The notes beneath the pieces are model-generated. The model was given only the letters and a program-made list of their open reading frames with translations, made no database searches and had not been told where the DNA came from. From assembly GCA_900761995.1 (NCBI GenBank), contig CAAFEY010000178.1, forward strand, positions 1 through 59,325: 59,325 nt of DNA, read 5' to 3'. A program made the position numbers and the translations under genes. Below are positions 50,354 through 58,800 of the stretch, piece by piece. Source of the stretch: an uncultured Collinsella sp. Lineage in GTDB: Bacteria; Actinomycetota; Coriobacteriia; Coriobacteriales; Coriobacteriaceae. Within the stretch, counting starts at the first letter, position 1, and each line of letters opens with the position of its first letter.

Positions 50354-51655
50354 CTACCTGATATGCGCGGGTTTTCCGCCCCAGTAGAAGCGGCAGAAGG
50401 CTCGTTTGCGCTTTTGGGGTTTGCCTACGAGCTCCATGGTGGCGATGGCTATGTCTTCGGCTGCGTGGGGGCGGCGTAGTACTTCGCCGTTGATGAGTAG
50501 GGCTTTGAGCGATTCGGGATGATCGTGGAGATGGCGCAACGTCACGATGAGTTCTCGTGCGGTGGTGACATGCATGCTGGCGCCCATGCCGGTGAGCATC
50601 GTGGTGTTGGCCTTTTCCTGGCCATAGGACTTGCCCAGCAGGATCATCGGCAGATGCGCGCACAGACACTCGGTGACGGTGAGTCCGCCCGATTTGAGGA
50701 TTGCCAGGTCGCAGCCGTGCATGAGAGCCGCCATGTCGTCCACGTAGTCCAGAACCGTGACGTTGTCGAGCTTCATGGCGTCGAAGAGCGTTTTGAGTCG
50801 GGTGGCGTATTCCTTATCCTTGCCCGGCAAAAAGACAAAGTGCATGTCCTCGAAGCTGCGCAGGAAGGGGAGTGTGCGGTCCATCTCCGCGCGAAAGCGA
50901 ACGTACGGTTGAGGCAAACTGGCACCGGCCATCACCAACACAACGGTCTTGTCAGCGGGGAGATTGAACTTCTCGAGTTCTTCCTCGCGATTGTAGTCCG
51001 TATCAAACCCGGCGCGAATGGGGATGCCTGTAATGCGGATTTTGGTCTCGGGAACTTTACGGGGGCGAAGTGTCTCGGCCATAAATTCGTTGGCTACGCA
51101 GAACAGGTCGGTGTCCTTGTGGGGCCAAAAGCCTTCGACTTCATAGTCTGTTGGTACGCAGATGACCGGATAATCGATACCCGTGATGACGCGGGCACCC
51201 ACAGCGACGTTGGCCGCCGTGATGTGTGTCGCGACCACGGCTATGGGCCTGCGGGTGCGGACATATTCGTTGAAGGCAGGGAACATAATACGTGACCATG
51301 CCGTGCCTCCGCCCCAGAGCAGATGTCCCGTAAACGTGTATCGCCAGGTTAGGTCATATATGGGACGCGTGGCGCCGGTAAACGAAGCTGCTGTTTTATT
51401 ACCATCGAACCTAATGCGTCCAAAATCGAGGATATCCAGGACTTCGATCTCAACATCCTCAGGGATTCCCTTGGTGCCGCGGATAAGGTCCAATGCTTGT
51501 GCAATCGCGTTGGCGGCGGCTTTGTGGCCCGATCCAACCGATGCGTGCACAATGGTTACTAGGGGTTTTTGTGCAGGTGAAACGGTCATTTGCTCCGGTT
51601 GGGGAGTGGCTTGCATGGGCAGGGGAGCGCTATTGCTCGTCTGCGTTTGATCCAT
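50354..51655 (-). CDS. MGDG synthase / UgtP-like processive diacylglycerol glycosyltransferase
   Basis: A 433-residue GT-B glycosyltransferase. HASVGSGHKAAANAIAQAL near the start is the MGDG-synthase N-domain hallmark; the C-domain has VMAGASLP, DYVDDMAALM, KSGGLTVTEC and a QEKANT motif for nucleotide-sugar binding. It probably adds glucose to diacylglycerol, making membrane glycolipids and lipoteichoic-acid anchors. The ATG at 51655 follows AAGGGGAG; an upstream in-frame start at 51784 would run into the trxB promoter region. A Gln/Pro/Thr-rich N-terminus (about 35 residues) is extra. Confidence 0.85.
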   Translation of the reverse strand: MDQTQTSNSAPLPMQATPQPEQMTVSPAQKPLVTIVHASVGSGHKAAANAIAQALDLIRGTKGIPEDVEIEVLDILDFGRIRFDGNKTAASFTGATRPIYDLTWRYTFTGHLLWGGGTAWSRIMFPAFNEYVRTRRPIAVVATHITAANVAVGARVITGIDYPVICVPTDYEVEGFWPHKDTDLFCVANEFMAETLRPRKVPETKIRITGIPIRAGFDTDYNREEELEKFNLPADKTVVLVMAGASLPQPYVRFRAEMDRTLPFLRSFEDMHFVFLPGKDKEYATRLKTLFDAMKLDNVTVLDYVDDMAALMHGCDLAILKSGGLTVTECLCAHLPMILLGKSYGQEKANTTMLTGMGASMHVTTARELIVTLRHLHDHPESLKALLINGEVLRRPHAAEDIAIATMELVGKPQKRKRAFCRFYWGGKPAHIR

Positions 51656-51772
51656 CGATAACTCCCCTTCAGATTTGTTACGCGATTTATCATTGTAGTG
51701 CATGAGTGTCATGTTCACGTAAATTTGGGTATGAGCGCAAAGAACGCCAATCTTTCGACAGGAGGTCTCTTC

Positions 51773-52711
51773 ATGACTACCCATCAGCCGATCGATGTTG
51801 CTATTATCGGTGGCGGCCCCGCGGGCTATGCTGCCGCCATTTACGCTGCGCGCTCTAACCTAACGACGACCGTGATTGAACAGGGCATGTCGGGAGGACA
51901 GATCGCCACAACCAATGAGGTCGAGAACTATCCGGGCATTCCGCTCTTGAGTGGCGCCGAACTTGGCGAGCGTTTTCAGCAGCATGCAGAGGGCCTGGGA
52001 GCACAGGTTACATGGAGCATGGTTACGGGTATCGATTACGATGCCGATACAGCGCTGTTTACGGTGCATCACGATTTGGGCGATACGTTGGCCTCGAGCG
52101 TTATCGCTTGCATGGGTGCCACGCCGCGTCCGGCAGGTTTCGCTGGCGAGGATACGTATCGCGGTCGTGGCGTTTCGTATTGCGCGACGTGCGACGGCAT
52201 GTTCTTTCGCGGCAAGCAGGTCTTTGTCATCGGCGGCGGCAATGCTGCCTGCGAGGAAGCTCTGTTCTTGTCAGAAATCGCCAGCAGCGTGACCATCGTG
52301 CTGCGTCGCGACCAGTTTCGTGCGCCTGATGGTGTTGTTCAGAAGGTGCTCGAAAAGGACAATATTACAGTTAGGTACCAAACTAGTATTGTGGAGCTCT
52401 CGGGCGAAGCCATGCCAACGACGATCACCTTTAAGGACAATGCATCCGGTGAGACTCATACCGAGTCATTTGAGCCCGGCTCGTTTGGCATCTTTGTCTT
52501 TACCGGAACGCAACCCCATACCGAGCTTGTCGAGCATTTAGTCGATCTGGCGTCTGATGGCGGCATTCTGACTGATGAATCCATGGTGACCCGTACGCCA
52601 GGTCTATTTGCTGCTGGCGACATCCGTTCCAAGCGCTTACGTCAGGTTGTGACCGCCGTTTCTGACGGAGCCATAGCAGCAACTAGCGCATACGCGTTTC
52701 TCCGCGGATAA
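51773..52711 (+). CDS. trxB: Thioredoxin reductase
   Basis: A 312-residue FAD/NADPH enzyme with N-terminal GGGPAGYAAAIYAAR, redox CATC motif (VSYCATCDGMFF), NADPH-binding GGGNAACEEALFL and the C-terminal FAAGDIRSK. It reduces thioredoxin. ATG at 51773 behind CAGGAGG. Divergent from the glycosyltransferase gene. A 12-bp hairpin follows. Confidence 0.94.
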   Translation: MTTHQPIDVAIIGGGPAGYAAAIYAARSNLTTTVIEQGMSGGQIATTNEVENYPGIPLLSGAELGERFQQHAEGLGAQVTWSMVTGIDYDADTALFTVHHDLGDTLASSVIACMGATPRPAGFAGEDTYRGRGVSYCATCDGMFFRGKQVFVIGGGNAACEEALFLSEIASSVTIVLRRDQFRAPDGVVQKVLEKDNITVRYQTSIVELSGEAMPTTITFKDNASGETHTESFEPGSFGIFVFTGTQPHTELVEHLVDLASDGGILTDESMVTRTPGLFAAGDIRSKRLRQVVTAVSDGAIAATSAYAFLRG

Positions 52712-52754
52712 GTACGATAATATATCTTATGTAATGTTGATATCTTCTAACATA

Positions 52755-52786
52755 ATGGGGTTGATGCAAGTTCACATCAACCCCAT
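52755..52786 (+). terminator. Hairpin after trxB, probable terminator
   Basis: ATGGGGTTGATG-N8-CATCAACCCCAT is a perfect 12-bp stem. Only CTATAT follows, without a proper T run. Confidence 0.55.
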
Positions 52787-52814
52787 CTATATGCGCACAT
52801 TTACGTACTATATG

Positions 52815-52842
52815 GTATTCAAAACTAGATAATCTAGAATAC
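52815..52842 (+). promoter_or_regulatory. Operator upstream of the DUF1836 gene
   Basis: GTATTC-AAAA-CTAGAT-A-ATCTAG-AATAC is an interrupted palindrome. The 17 bases GTATTCAAAACTAGATA (52815-52831) recur on the minus strand upstream of degV (54482-54498). It lies 28-55 bp before the ATG, so autoregulation is likely. Confidence 0.6.
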
Positions 52843-52869
52843 AATATTGATAATGAACGGAGGACCCTA

Positions 52870-53481
52870 ATGAATCATGTCAAACATGTTATTCCAATGT
52901 CTGATACATCGGTCAGCATTAAGCCGGAGGATATTCAGCCGACGGTGCTGCCGGATGCATTTATCCAGTCAGATATCGTGCGTAAACTCAACACGTTGAG
53001 CCTGCCTCGCTATGATCAGCTGCCCAATGTGACGCTCTATCGCGACCAGGTTATCGAATATGTCTCGCTGTGGATGGAGCCGCTTTCCATTTGCGTAGAG
53101 CAACCCGTTATTACGCCTTCGATGATCAATAACTACGTGAAGGTGGGCCTGGTTCCGGCTCCGGTCAAAAAGCAGTATGGGCGCGAGCAGATTGCACGTT
53201 TGATTGCCATTTGCATTTTTAAGCAGGTCCTGCCGATCGCGGCGGTCCAGGCGCTCTTTAACATTCAGCGTTTGAGCTACGATGCCCCGACGGCCTTTGA
53301 TTATGTGGTCGATCAGCTCGAGGCATCGATTCGCGCGGCGTTTTCCGTCGAGCAGACGCCCGTTCCCGACACCGCTCATCAGGTCACCCGCGAGTCACTG
53401 CTCGTTCGTAGTGCGGTATCGTCCTTCGTATCGAAGGCCTATCTGATGAGTTATCTCAAGTTCAATGGGTTTAATAGCTAA
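52870..53481 (+). CDS. DUF1836 domain regulator
   Basis: A 203-residue protein. LPRYDQLPNVTLYRDQVIEYV, ITPSMINNYVKVGLVPAPVKKQYGREQIARL and ICIFKQVLPIAAVQALF match DUF1836, a helix-turn-helix family with a MerR-like N-terminus. Targets are unknown in the family. Here its upstream palindrome is repeated at the convergent degV gene, suggesting it controls both. ATG after CGGAGG. Confidence 0.8.
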   Translation: MNHVKHVIPMSDTSVSIKPEDIQPTVLPDAFIQSDIVRKLNTLSLPRYDQLPNVTLYRDQVIEYVSLWMEPLSICVEQPVITPSMINNYVKVGLVPAPVKKQYGREQIARLIAICIFKQVLPIAAVQALFNIQRLSYDAPTAFDYVVDQLEASIRAAFSVEQTPVPDTAHQVTRESLLVRSAVSSFVSKAYLMSYLKFNGFNS

Positions 53482-53493
53482 CCAAAGTACAAG

Positions 53494-53534
53494 ACGGGCG
53501 GGATAAAGAGCCGCTGGCCCCCTATCACGCCCGT
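53494..53534. terminator. Inverted repeat between the DUF1836 gene and degV
   Basis: ACGGGCG (53494-53500) and CGCCCGT (53528-53534) pair across 27 nt in the 72-bp gap between convergent genes. It could end both transcripts, weakly. Confidence 0.4.
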
Positions 53535-53553
53535 GCGTTTGTCTAGTTGGGCA

Positions 53554-54420
53554 TTATCGACCCGAAGCCACGCCCATGCCGTAGCCGATGATGAGGCCGT
53601 GCATCTCGGCATAGTACGAGTCCAGGCCGTTACAGGGCATGATAATCGTCTTGGAGCCAGGCCAGTGCTCGACAATGCGATTTGCCAGTGCCTGGGCCCC
53701 CGCTTCATTCTCGACATGGTCGATAACGACCTCGCCGCCCGTAAAGCCCTCGGCTTCCATGGTGTCGACAATCTTGTTGAGCATCTTCTTTTCGCCGCGC
53801 GTATGCCCAACGAGTTCGATCTCGCCCGCTTCGCTCGCCGTGCCCAAAATGCGGATATTGAGCTTGTTGGCAATAACTCCGGCCGCCTTGGGGATACGTC
53901 CGGCCTTCGCAAGGTTTTCGTAATTGCATAAACTAAAGAGGATCTTGCTGTTTTGCTCGAGACTATCGAAGTAAGCGCAGGCGTCTTCAAAGGAAACGTC
54001 CGGGTTGCTCGCAAGATAGCGGTCGAACAGCAAGAAGATCAGATCCATTTTGCCACCCGCGGCTCGTGAGTTAACCAAATGAATCTGGCGGTTGGGCTCC
54101 TCGGCAAGCACCATGTCACGTGCGGTGGCCGCGGCATTGTAGCTTCCCGATACGCCCTCCGAGATGGGCATGCAGATCGTCTTGTCGGCAAGCTTAAAAA
54201 GTTCAGCCCACTCCCCTACGCTTGGACAGGCGCTCGAAGAAGCGCTCGACTCCGCCTGCACGGCGCAATTGAGCTCGTGAACATCGAGCGAGAGGTCATC
54301 AACGAATTCACGCTCCCCCACTCGGATCTTAAGGGGTGCAAATGCAAAGGTGGTATGAGGTGCGGTTGGTTGCCAATCGCGAAGATTGCAGCTCGAATCG
54401 GAGATGAGTGCCCAGCTCAT
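53554..54420 (-). CDS. DegV family fatty-acid-binding protein
   Basis: A 288-residue two-domain protein: SDSSCNL near the start, PISEGVSGSYNAA for the ligand-binding hydroxyl, and a C-terminal EDD/DAK-like domain. DegV (FakB-like) proteins bind fatty acids for phosphorylation by a DAK-type kinase, feeding exogenous fatty acids into phospholipids. No FakA gene is adjacent. Strong upstream palindrome shared with the DUF1836 regulator. Confidence 0.88.
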   Translation of the reverse strand: MSWALISDSSCNLRDWQPTAPHTTFAFAPLKIRVGEREFVDDLSLDVHELNCAVQAESSASSSACPSVGEWAELFKLADKTICMPISEGVSGSYNAAATARDMVLAEEPNRQIHLVNSRAAGGKMDLIFLLFDRYLASNPDVSFEDACAYFDSLEQNSKILFSLCNYENLAKAGRIPKAAGVIANKLNIRILGTASEAGEIELVGHTRGEKKMLNKIVDTMEAEGFTGGEVVIDHVENEAGAQALANRIVEHWPGSKTIIMPCNGLDSYYAEMHGLIIGYGMGVASGR

Positions 54421-54449
54421 TGAGGGTCCTTTCTAATTGTTCCCCAACA

Positions 54450-54455
54450 ATTATA
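54450..54455 (-). promoter_or_regulatory. degV -10 element
   Basis: The minus strand reads GGCTATAAT, a perfect TATAAT at 54455-54450, with transcription expected from about 54443. No good -35 is seen; the operator is centred about 50 bp upstream of the start, a position typical of an activator. Confidence 0.6.
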
Positions 54456-54475
54456 GCCATCTTTTTGATTGTTTG

Positions 54476-54510
54476 GACGGCTATCTAGTTTTGAATACTA
54501 GATAGCCGTC
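54476..54510 (-). promoter_or_regulatory. Palindromic operator upstream of degV
   Basis: GACGGCTATCTAGT (54476-54489) and ACTAGATAGCCGTC (54497-54510) form a perfect 14-bp inverted repeat around TTTGAAT. It includes the 17-base match to the DUF1836 operator. Confidence 0.65.
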
Positions 54511-54543
54511 CTGATCTTATGGCAAACGGTAGGGGCAAAAAGA

Positions 54544-54575
54544 ATGGGCCTCGTGATTCAAGATCGCGAGGCCCA
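54544..54575 (-). terminator. Terminator of the NlpC/P60 gene
   Basis: On the minus strand TGGGCCTCGCGAT pairs with ATCACGAGGCCCA (one mismatch or wobble) and is followed by a T run (TTCTTTTTG). Confidence 0.85.
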
Positions 54576-54598
54576 CGTTCGTTCGCTGTAGTACCAAA

Positions 54599-55720
54599 TT
54601 AGTAGCGAACGAAAATGTAATTGTTGTTCATGCCAGCGGCAACGGAGCTGATGATGACGCCCGTCTTGTAGTCGGAAGCATGGATCATCTGGCCGTTACC
54701 AATGTAGATGCCGGTGTGGTAAGAGTTAACCACGACGTCACCAGGCTGGGGATCGGACACGCGGGTCCAGCCCATGAAGGTACCCGTGGTGCCAAGGCGG
54801 CAATAACGGCCGGTGAGGCAATAGCTCACAAAGCCGGAGCAGTCAAAGCTGTTCGGTCCAATACCGCCCCAAGAATAAGCATAACCGAGCTTGCTGTAGG
54901 CGCGCGAAACAACGGTACCACCGTCAACGGACTGGCTCGGTGCGGAAGGCGTCGGAGCCGGAGCGGGCGTCACGGGCTGCGGCGTGGGAGCAGGAGCGGG
55001 AGCGGGAGCGGGCGTGTTGCCGCCGCCGTTGTTGGTCGTACCGCCACCATTGTTGGTGTTCTCGGTCGTACCGGCGGTGTCATTGCTCACCGTGGCCTTT
55101 TCGGCGGTGCTGGCATTAATGCCAGCCTGCAGCGCAGCGTTGGCCTCGGCCTCGGCAGCAAGCTCGGCCTGCAGCTGCGAATCCAGGGAGTTCACGACAC
55201 TCTGGGCCTCAGCCTGCTGGGCGTTGAGCTCGTCGACCTTCTTCTGCGTCGCGGCGACGTTCTTCTCCTGTTCGGTCTGCTTATCGGTGAGCTGCTGCTT
55301 AAGGTCCTTGACCTCCTGAATGGTCTGGGCCTGCTTGTCGGACACCTTACCGTAGTAGAAGAGACGGTTGAGCATGTCGCCCAGATCGTCGACGCCCGTC
55401 AGAACCTGAAGGAGACTCAGACCGCCGGTCTTGTACTCACCGGCAACATAGCTCGAAAGCTTTGCCTGACCTTCGGCAATCTCTTGCTGCTTTTGCGTGA
55501 TCTCGCCTGCAGTCTGATCAAGCTCCTGCGTCTGTGCGGAGAGTTCTTCATGAATTTGCTGGGTTTGGGTGCCAATCTGCTCGAGTTTAGTTCGAGCAGC
55601 GGCAAGGTCGGATGCGGTATCGGCGTAAGCCGGAGCCACGAGGCCCAGGCCCAAAACACAAGCGAGGGTTGCCGTAGCAGCGCAGCGTGCCATGTTTTTG
55701 TGCGTATTTGCTGTGCGCAT
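54599..55720 (-). CDS. Secreted NlpC/P60 peptidoglycan hydrolase
   Basis: A 373-residue protein: signal peptide cut near AYA-D (about 33), coiled coil (about 38-200, as in PcsB/CwlO types), low-complexity Asn/Gly then Pro/Ala linker (about 215-262), and a C-terminal NlpC/P60 domain with Cys294 (FDCSGFV), His335 (YHTGIYIG) and a third His in MIHAS. It probably cleaves stem peptides to let daughter cells separate. Preceded by apt on the same strand. Confidence 0.92.
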   Translation of the reverse strand: MRTANTHKNMARCAATATLACVLGLGLVAPAYADTASDLAAARTKLEQIGTQTQQIHEELSAQTQELDQTAGEITQKQQEIAEGQAKLSSYVAGEYKTGGLSLLQVLTGVDDLGDMLNRLFYYGKVSDKQAQTIQEVKDLKQQLTDKQTEQEKNVAATQKKVDELNAQQAEAQSVVNSLDSQLQAELAAEAEANAALQAGINASTAEKATVSNDTAGTTENTNNGGGTTNNGGGNTPAPAPAPAPTPQPVTPAPAPTPSAPSQSVDGGTVVSRAYSKLGYAYSWGGIGPNSFDCSGFVSYCLTGRYCRLGTTGTFMGWTRVSDPQPGDVVVNSYHTGIYIGNGQMIHASDYKTGVIISSVAAGMNNNYIFVRY

Positions 55721-55752
55721 GTAGCTTCCTTTCCGGTATCTAAGGGTAGCGG

Positions 55753-56283
55753 CTAGTCAACCGTTACCAGGCTAAAGAGCTCAACGTCCTCGTTAGAAGG
55801 CGTGAGCTTCTTGCGCGGGTTGAGAAACGCAAGCTCAAGGATACAACCGTAGCCCACAAGCTTTGCGCCCATATCTCGCACCAGTTTACCTGTTGCCTCG
55901 ACGGTTCCACCCGTCGCGACCAAGTCGTCCAGAATCAACACGGTATCTTTAGAGCTGATGGCATCGGCGTGGATCTCGATAGAATCCGTTCCATACTCGA
56001 GCTCGTAGCTCTCGCTTACCGTCTTGCGCGGCAGTTTGCCCGGCTTACGTGCGGGAACAAAGCCGGCACCCAGGGCGACGGCCACGGGCACACCGACCAT
56101 AAAGCCGCGGGCCTCGGGTCCTACGACCTTGGTAATGCCCATGTCGGCAAAATGCTCGGCCAGGGCATCCACCATGGCCTTCAGAGCCTCGGGGTTGCCA
56201 AAGAGCGGTGTGATGTCCTTAAAGACGACTCCGGGCTCGGGATAGTCGGGGATATCGACGATATGAGATTCGAAGTCGTACAT
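55753..56283 (-). CDS. apt: Adenine phosphoribosyltransferase
   Basis: A 176-residue purine-salvage enzyme making AMP from adenine and PRPP. DYPEPGVVFKDITPLF near the start and PRPP loop VLILDDLVATGGT. ATG at 56283 after AAAGG; the in-frame ATG at 56298 overlaps that site and would add five residues. It lies between the ftsR-like and NlpC genes. Confidence 0.94.
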   Translation of the reverse strand: MYDFESHIVDIPDYPEPGVVFKDITPLFGNPEALKAMVDALAEHFADMGITKVVGPEARGFMVGVPVAVALGAGFVPARKPGKLPRKTVSESYELEYGTDSIEIHADAISSKDTVLILDDLVATGGTVEATGKLVRDMGAKLVGYGCILELAFLNPRKKLTPSNEDVELFSLVTVD

Positions 56284-56319
56284 GGCGTGACCTTTCATGG
56301 ATTGCCGGGTGAACGGCGG

Positions 56320-57204
56320 TTATTTGCCCGTGTTAGCAGACGAGCTATGCGAGGGGACGACGACCTTGGACGGCTGCACGAGCGACTCGTCGTGCGCGGC
56401 AACCGCGGGGACGCTTGTCGCATCGCTTTTAGCCTTGGTGGATTCGGAACGCGCGATCTCCTCATCGAGGGCATCGATGTCAGCGTCCTCGACCACGGCG
56501 TTGAGCGACTCAAAGACGCGGTTCTTAAGGAGCGCGGTGTGCACACCCTCGGTGAGGTCGTGCAGCTTCTTAAAAGCGCGCTCGAGCTTGGCGTCGCGCT
56601 CGTCATCAGAGGTATCCATGCCGAGCATGCTTACGAGAACCTGCTCAAACATCGAGGACTCGCGGTTGGCGGAAGACACGTACTGACGCAGGTTGCGGGG
56701 CTCGATATGGAAGCGTGACAGCTCGGAGCAGTAGCGGATGATTGGAAAATCGCGACCATCGACGAGCTCTCGGTTCTGCGGGCTCTTGATGATGCGGATA
56801 AGATCATTCTCAGCAAGGGAACGGATAAACGAAATCTCAACACCGAGCATGTCGGGAATCGTCTCGATGGGATGCAGCTTTTGCTTGGTCTCCTTGGGCT
56901 CCGTCTTAAGCGGAACATCGGACAGAAGACCCACCTCGTAAGCCAACGTGGACAGGTCCGTAGCGTTTTCCAAGCGCTGCTTAATGACGTTGAGCGGCAT
57001 GTAGCGGGTCTTCTGCAGGTGCAGGATGACCTCGAGACGGTCAACGTCTTCCTTGGAGTACTGGCGATACCCCTTAGGCGTACGATGAGGGGTGATGAGC
57101 CCCTCATCTTCTAGAAATCTAATTTTTGAGTTCGATAGATCGGGGTATGCGCCTCGAAGAAGGTTGACGACTTGGCCGATACTCAGATAGTTGCGTTCGG
57201 CCAT
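56320..57204 (-). CDS. ftsR: MerR-family regulator, FtsR-like
   Basis: A 294-residue protein with a MerR winged helix (YLSIGQVVNLLRGAYPDLSNSKIRFLEDEGLI, TPKGYRQYSKEDVDRLE) and a long C-terminal region with no known ligand domain. FtsR regulates ftsZ in Corynebacterium and its orthologue lies next to garA in mycobacteria; the same pairing here supports the name. The C-terminal ~60 residues are low complexity. Confidence 0.8.
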   Translation of the reverse strand: MAERNYLSIGQVVNLLRGAYPDLSNSKIRFLEDEGLITPHRTPKGYRQYSKEDVDRLEVILHLQKTRYMPLNVIKQRLENATDLSTLAYEVGLLSDVPLKTEPKETKQKLHPIETIPDMLGVEISFIRSLAENDLIRIIKSPQNRELVDGRDFPIIRYCSELSRFHIEPRNLRQYVSSANRESSMFEQVLVSMLGMDTSDDERDAKLERAFKKLHDLTEGVHTALLKNRVFESLNAVVEDADIDALDEEIARSESTKAKSDATSVPAVAAHDESLVQPSKVVVPSHSSSANTGK

Positions 57205-57207
57205 TAC

Positions 57208-57642
57208 CTACTCACCGGTTTCGATGCGCTCCGGCGTGCTCTCGTGGTAGATGAGCGTGAACGTACCGATCTGAACGGAAGAGCCGTCGTGTAGCGGAGC
57301 ACCGTTGACGATGGCGCCGTCGACCCAGGTGCCGTTGAGCGAGCCCAAATCCTCAATACGGGCGCTCAGGCCCTCACGAATAATGCGTGCGTGGCTGCGC
57401 GAGACAGTCATGTCGTTGAGGAAGATACCGTTCGCGGGATCGCGCCCGATGGTGGTCACGTCGTCCTCGAGCTCAAAGGCAGCTCCGGTCTGCGGACCCT
57501 TGACGATGGACAGAACCGGAGCGGTAATGCGCACGTTGGCCATAAGGTCGGGAACGGTGACATCGCTCGAAGGAACACGGAAAACGCAGGTAGCGTCCGC
57601 AGTCTTATCGTTCTGAGGCATATTGTTAACCTTGTTGTCCAT
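57208..57642 (-). CDS. garA: FHA-domain signalling protein, GarA-like
   Basis: A 144-residue protein. An N-terminal tail with DATCVFR (Thr18) precedes an FHA domain (about 45-130) with TIGRDPANG, SRSHA and LGSLNGTW, the phosphothreonine-binding residues. In GarA an ETTSVFR tail is phosphorylated by PknB or PknG and folds back on the FHA domain, releasing TCA-cycle and glutamate enzymes. Here one of the two Thr remains. Start ATG 57642, or ATG 57621 with AAGG upstream. Confidence 0.82.
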   Translation of the reverse strand: MDNKVNNMPQNDKTADATCVFRVPSSDVTVPDLMANVRITAPVLSIVKGPQTGAAFELEDDVTTIGRDPANGIFLNDMTVSRSHARIIREGLSARIEDLGSLNGTWVDGAIVNGAPLHDGSSVQIGTFTLIYHESTPERIETGE

Positions 57643-57707
57643 GACAACCCCTATCTAACGCGGCCACGCCGCAAAGAATGAACCGTACGTAATCATACCC
57701 CAACGAC

Positions 57708-58412
57708 TTAGTCTTCGATTTCGGGGTTAAGAAAGTCGATGTCCTCGTCCTCGGGATGCGCGATGGCCTGTTTAATGGCCATCGCGCCCTTAACAGAGTA
57801 AATGACGGCGGTGAGCATGGAGAAGATGACGCCGCCGTATACAAAGAAGATGCCGAGGGGCATCGAGCTGCCGTTGAGGCCCGGGAATGCCGTGAACGTG
57901 GCGGGCAGCAGATGCCAGCCGTCCACGACGGGAAAGCCCAACAACATGAGCGAGAAGCCGGTCATGAGCAGTGCCGTGGCAATCTTTCCGGGAAAGACGA
58001 CGTCGATGGGGCGACGGTGGTAATGGCGCACGATGAGCGTGCCGATACCCAGATAGATGTCGCGACCGATGATGAGTACACATACCCAGATGGGAAGCTC
58101 GCCGCGGACCACGAGGCCCAGCACGCCGGTAAATAGCAGCGCACGGTCGCAGATGGGATCCATAACCTTGCCGAGCCACGAGACCGTTTTGGTCATGCGG
58201 GCAATCTGGCCGTCCATCCAGTCGGTGGAAGCCGCGATGGCATAGATGACAATGGCGACGACACGATTGTTGTCCGTCACAAACAGGTACAGGAAGACGA
58301 GCGTGAGGACCAGGCGCGTAAAGGTGATGAAATTGGAGATCGTAAAGATCTTATTCGACGGGTAATCGGAAGTGCCGATAAGCTCCTTTTTGATCTTCTT
58401 CTTGATGCCCAC
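57708..58412 (-). CDS. CDP-alcohol phosphatidyltransferase (second PgsA-type)
   Basis: A 234-residue membrane protein with the complete CDP-alcohol signature (STDWMDGQIARMTKTVSW, then G-x3-D-x3-D). The GTG at 58412 follows GGGGGAG. It heads the leftward garA-ftsR-apt group; mycobacterial pgsA2 is likewise near garA. It could make phosphatidylglycerophosphate, cardiolipin or another phospholipid. TATAGT on the minus strand near 58453-58448 is a likely -10. Confidence 0.82.
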   Translation of the reverse strand: MGIKKKIKKELIGTSDYPSNKIFTISNFITFTRLVLTLVFLYLFVTDNNRVVAIVIYAIAASTDWMDGQIARMTKTVSWLGKVMDPICDRALLFTGVLGLVVRGELPIWVCVLIIGRDIYLGIGTLIVRHYHRRPIDVVFPGKIATALLMTGFSLMLLGFPVVDGWHLLPATFTAFPGLNGSSMPLGIFFVYGGVIFSMLTAVIYSVKGAMAIKQAIAHPEDEDIDFLNPEIED

Positions 58413-58540
58413 AGGACTCCCCCGCTGGTAAACGACAAAACTTTCGATACTATACCCGTTCTGGCGATGTCTATCCAGCGTAAGCATAGAGAGTCCAGAC
58501 ATGTGAAGGGTGCCTCTGGGCTGCGCTGGATTCTGCATTT

Positions 58541-58597
58541 GTGTACATCAGCCTCCAAAAGCGACATTTTTCGGCATCTTTGGTGGCTGGTGTACAC
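58541..58597. repeat. Long inverted repeat in the pgsA2-lanF gap
   Basis: GTGTACATCAGCCTCCAAA (58541-58559) pairs with TTTGGTGGCTGGTGTACAC (58579-58597), 17 of 19 plus one wobble, around a 19-nt loop. The 388-bp region 58413-58800 has no credible gene. It does not match families 1 or 2 and may be a third dispersed repeat. Confidence 0.55.
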
Positions 58598-58746
58598 GTT
58601 TTGATTTGGTGATTACATCGATCGGGAAAGTTGTTGCTTTAAGCAAATGCGTGTGGGTCGAGATTGGCTGGCGCCAAAAGAGCCCAACGGCCGTTACGGC
58701 TTCGTTAGAAACGCGCCCCACTATAGATGTTGAACCCGAAAGGTAA

Positions 58747-58779
58747 GGCGCGCGGGCACGGTGGCTCGGCCCGCGCGCC
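58747..58779 (+). promoter_or_regulatory. GC hairpin before the LanF-like gene
   Basis: GGCGCGCGGGC (58747-58757) and GCCCGCGCGCC (58769-58779) form a perfect 11-bp stem, nine bases before AAAGGA. It could be a terminator remnant, an attenuator or an mRNA-stabilising leader. Confidence 0.45.
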
Positions 58780-58800
58780 CGGAAGAGAAAGGATAAACCC

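Noticed and set aside
51656..51784. Longer N-terminus for the glycosyltransferase starting at 51784
   Set aside because: It would overlap the trxB start and its Shine-Dalgarno on the other strand, and the added residues show no similarity; ATG 51655 has AAGGGGAG in place.
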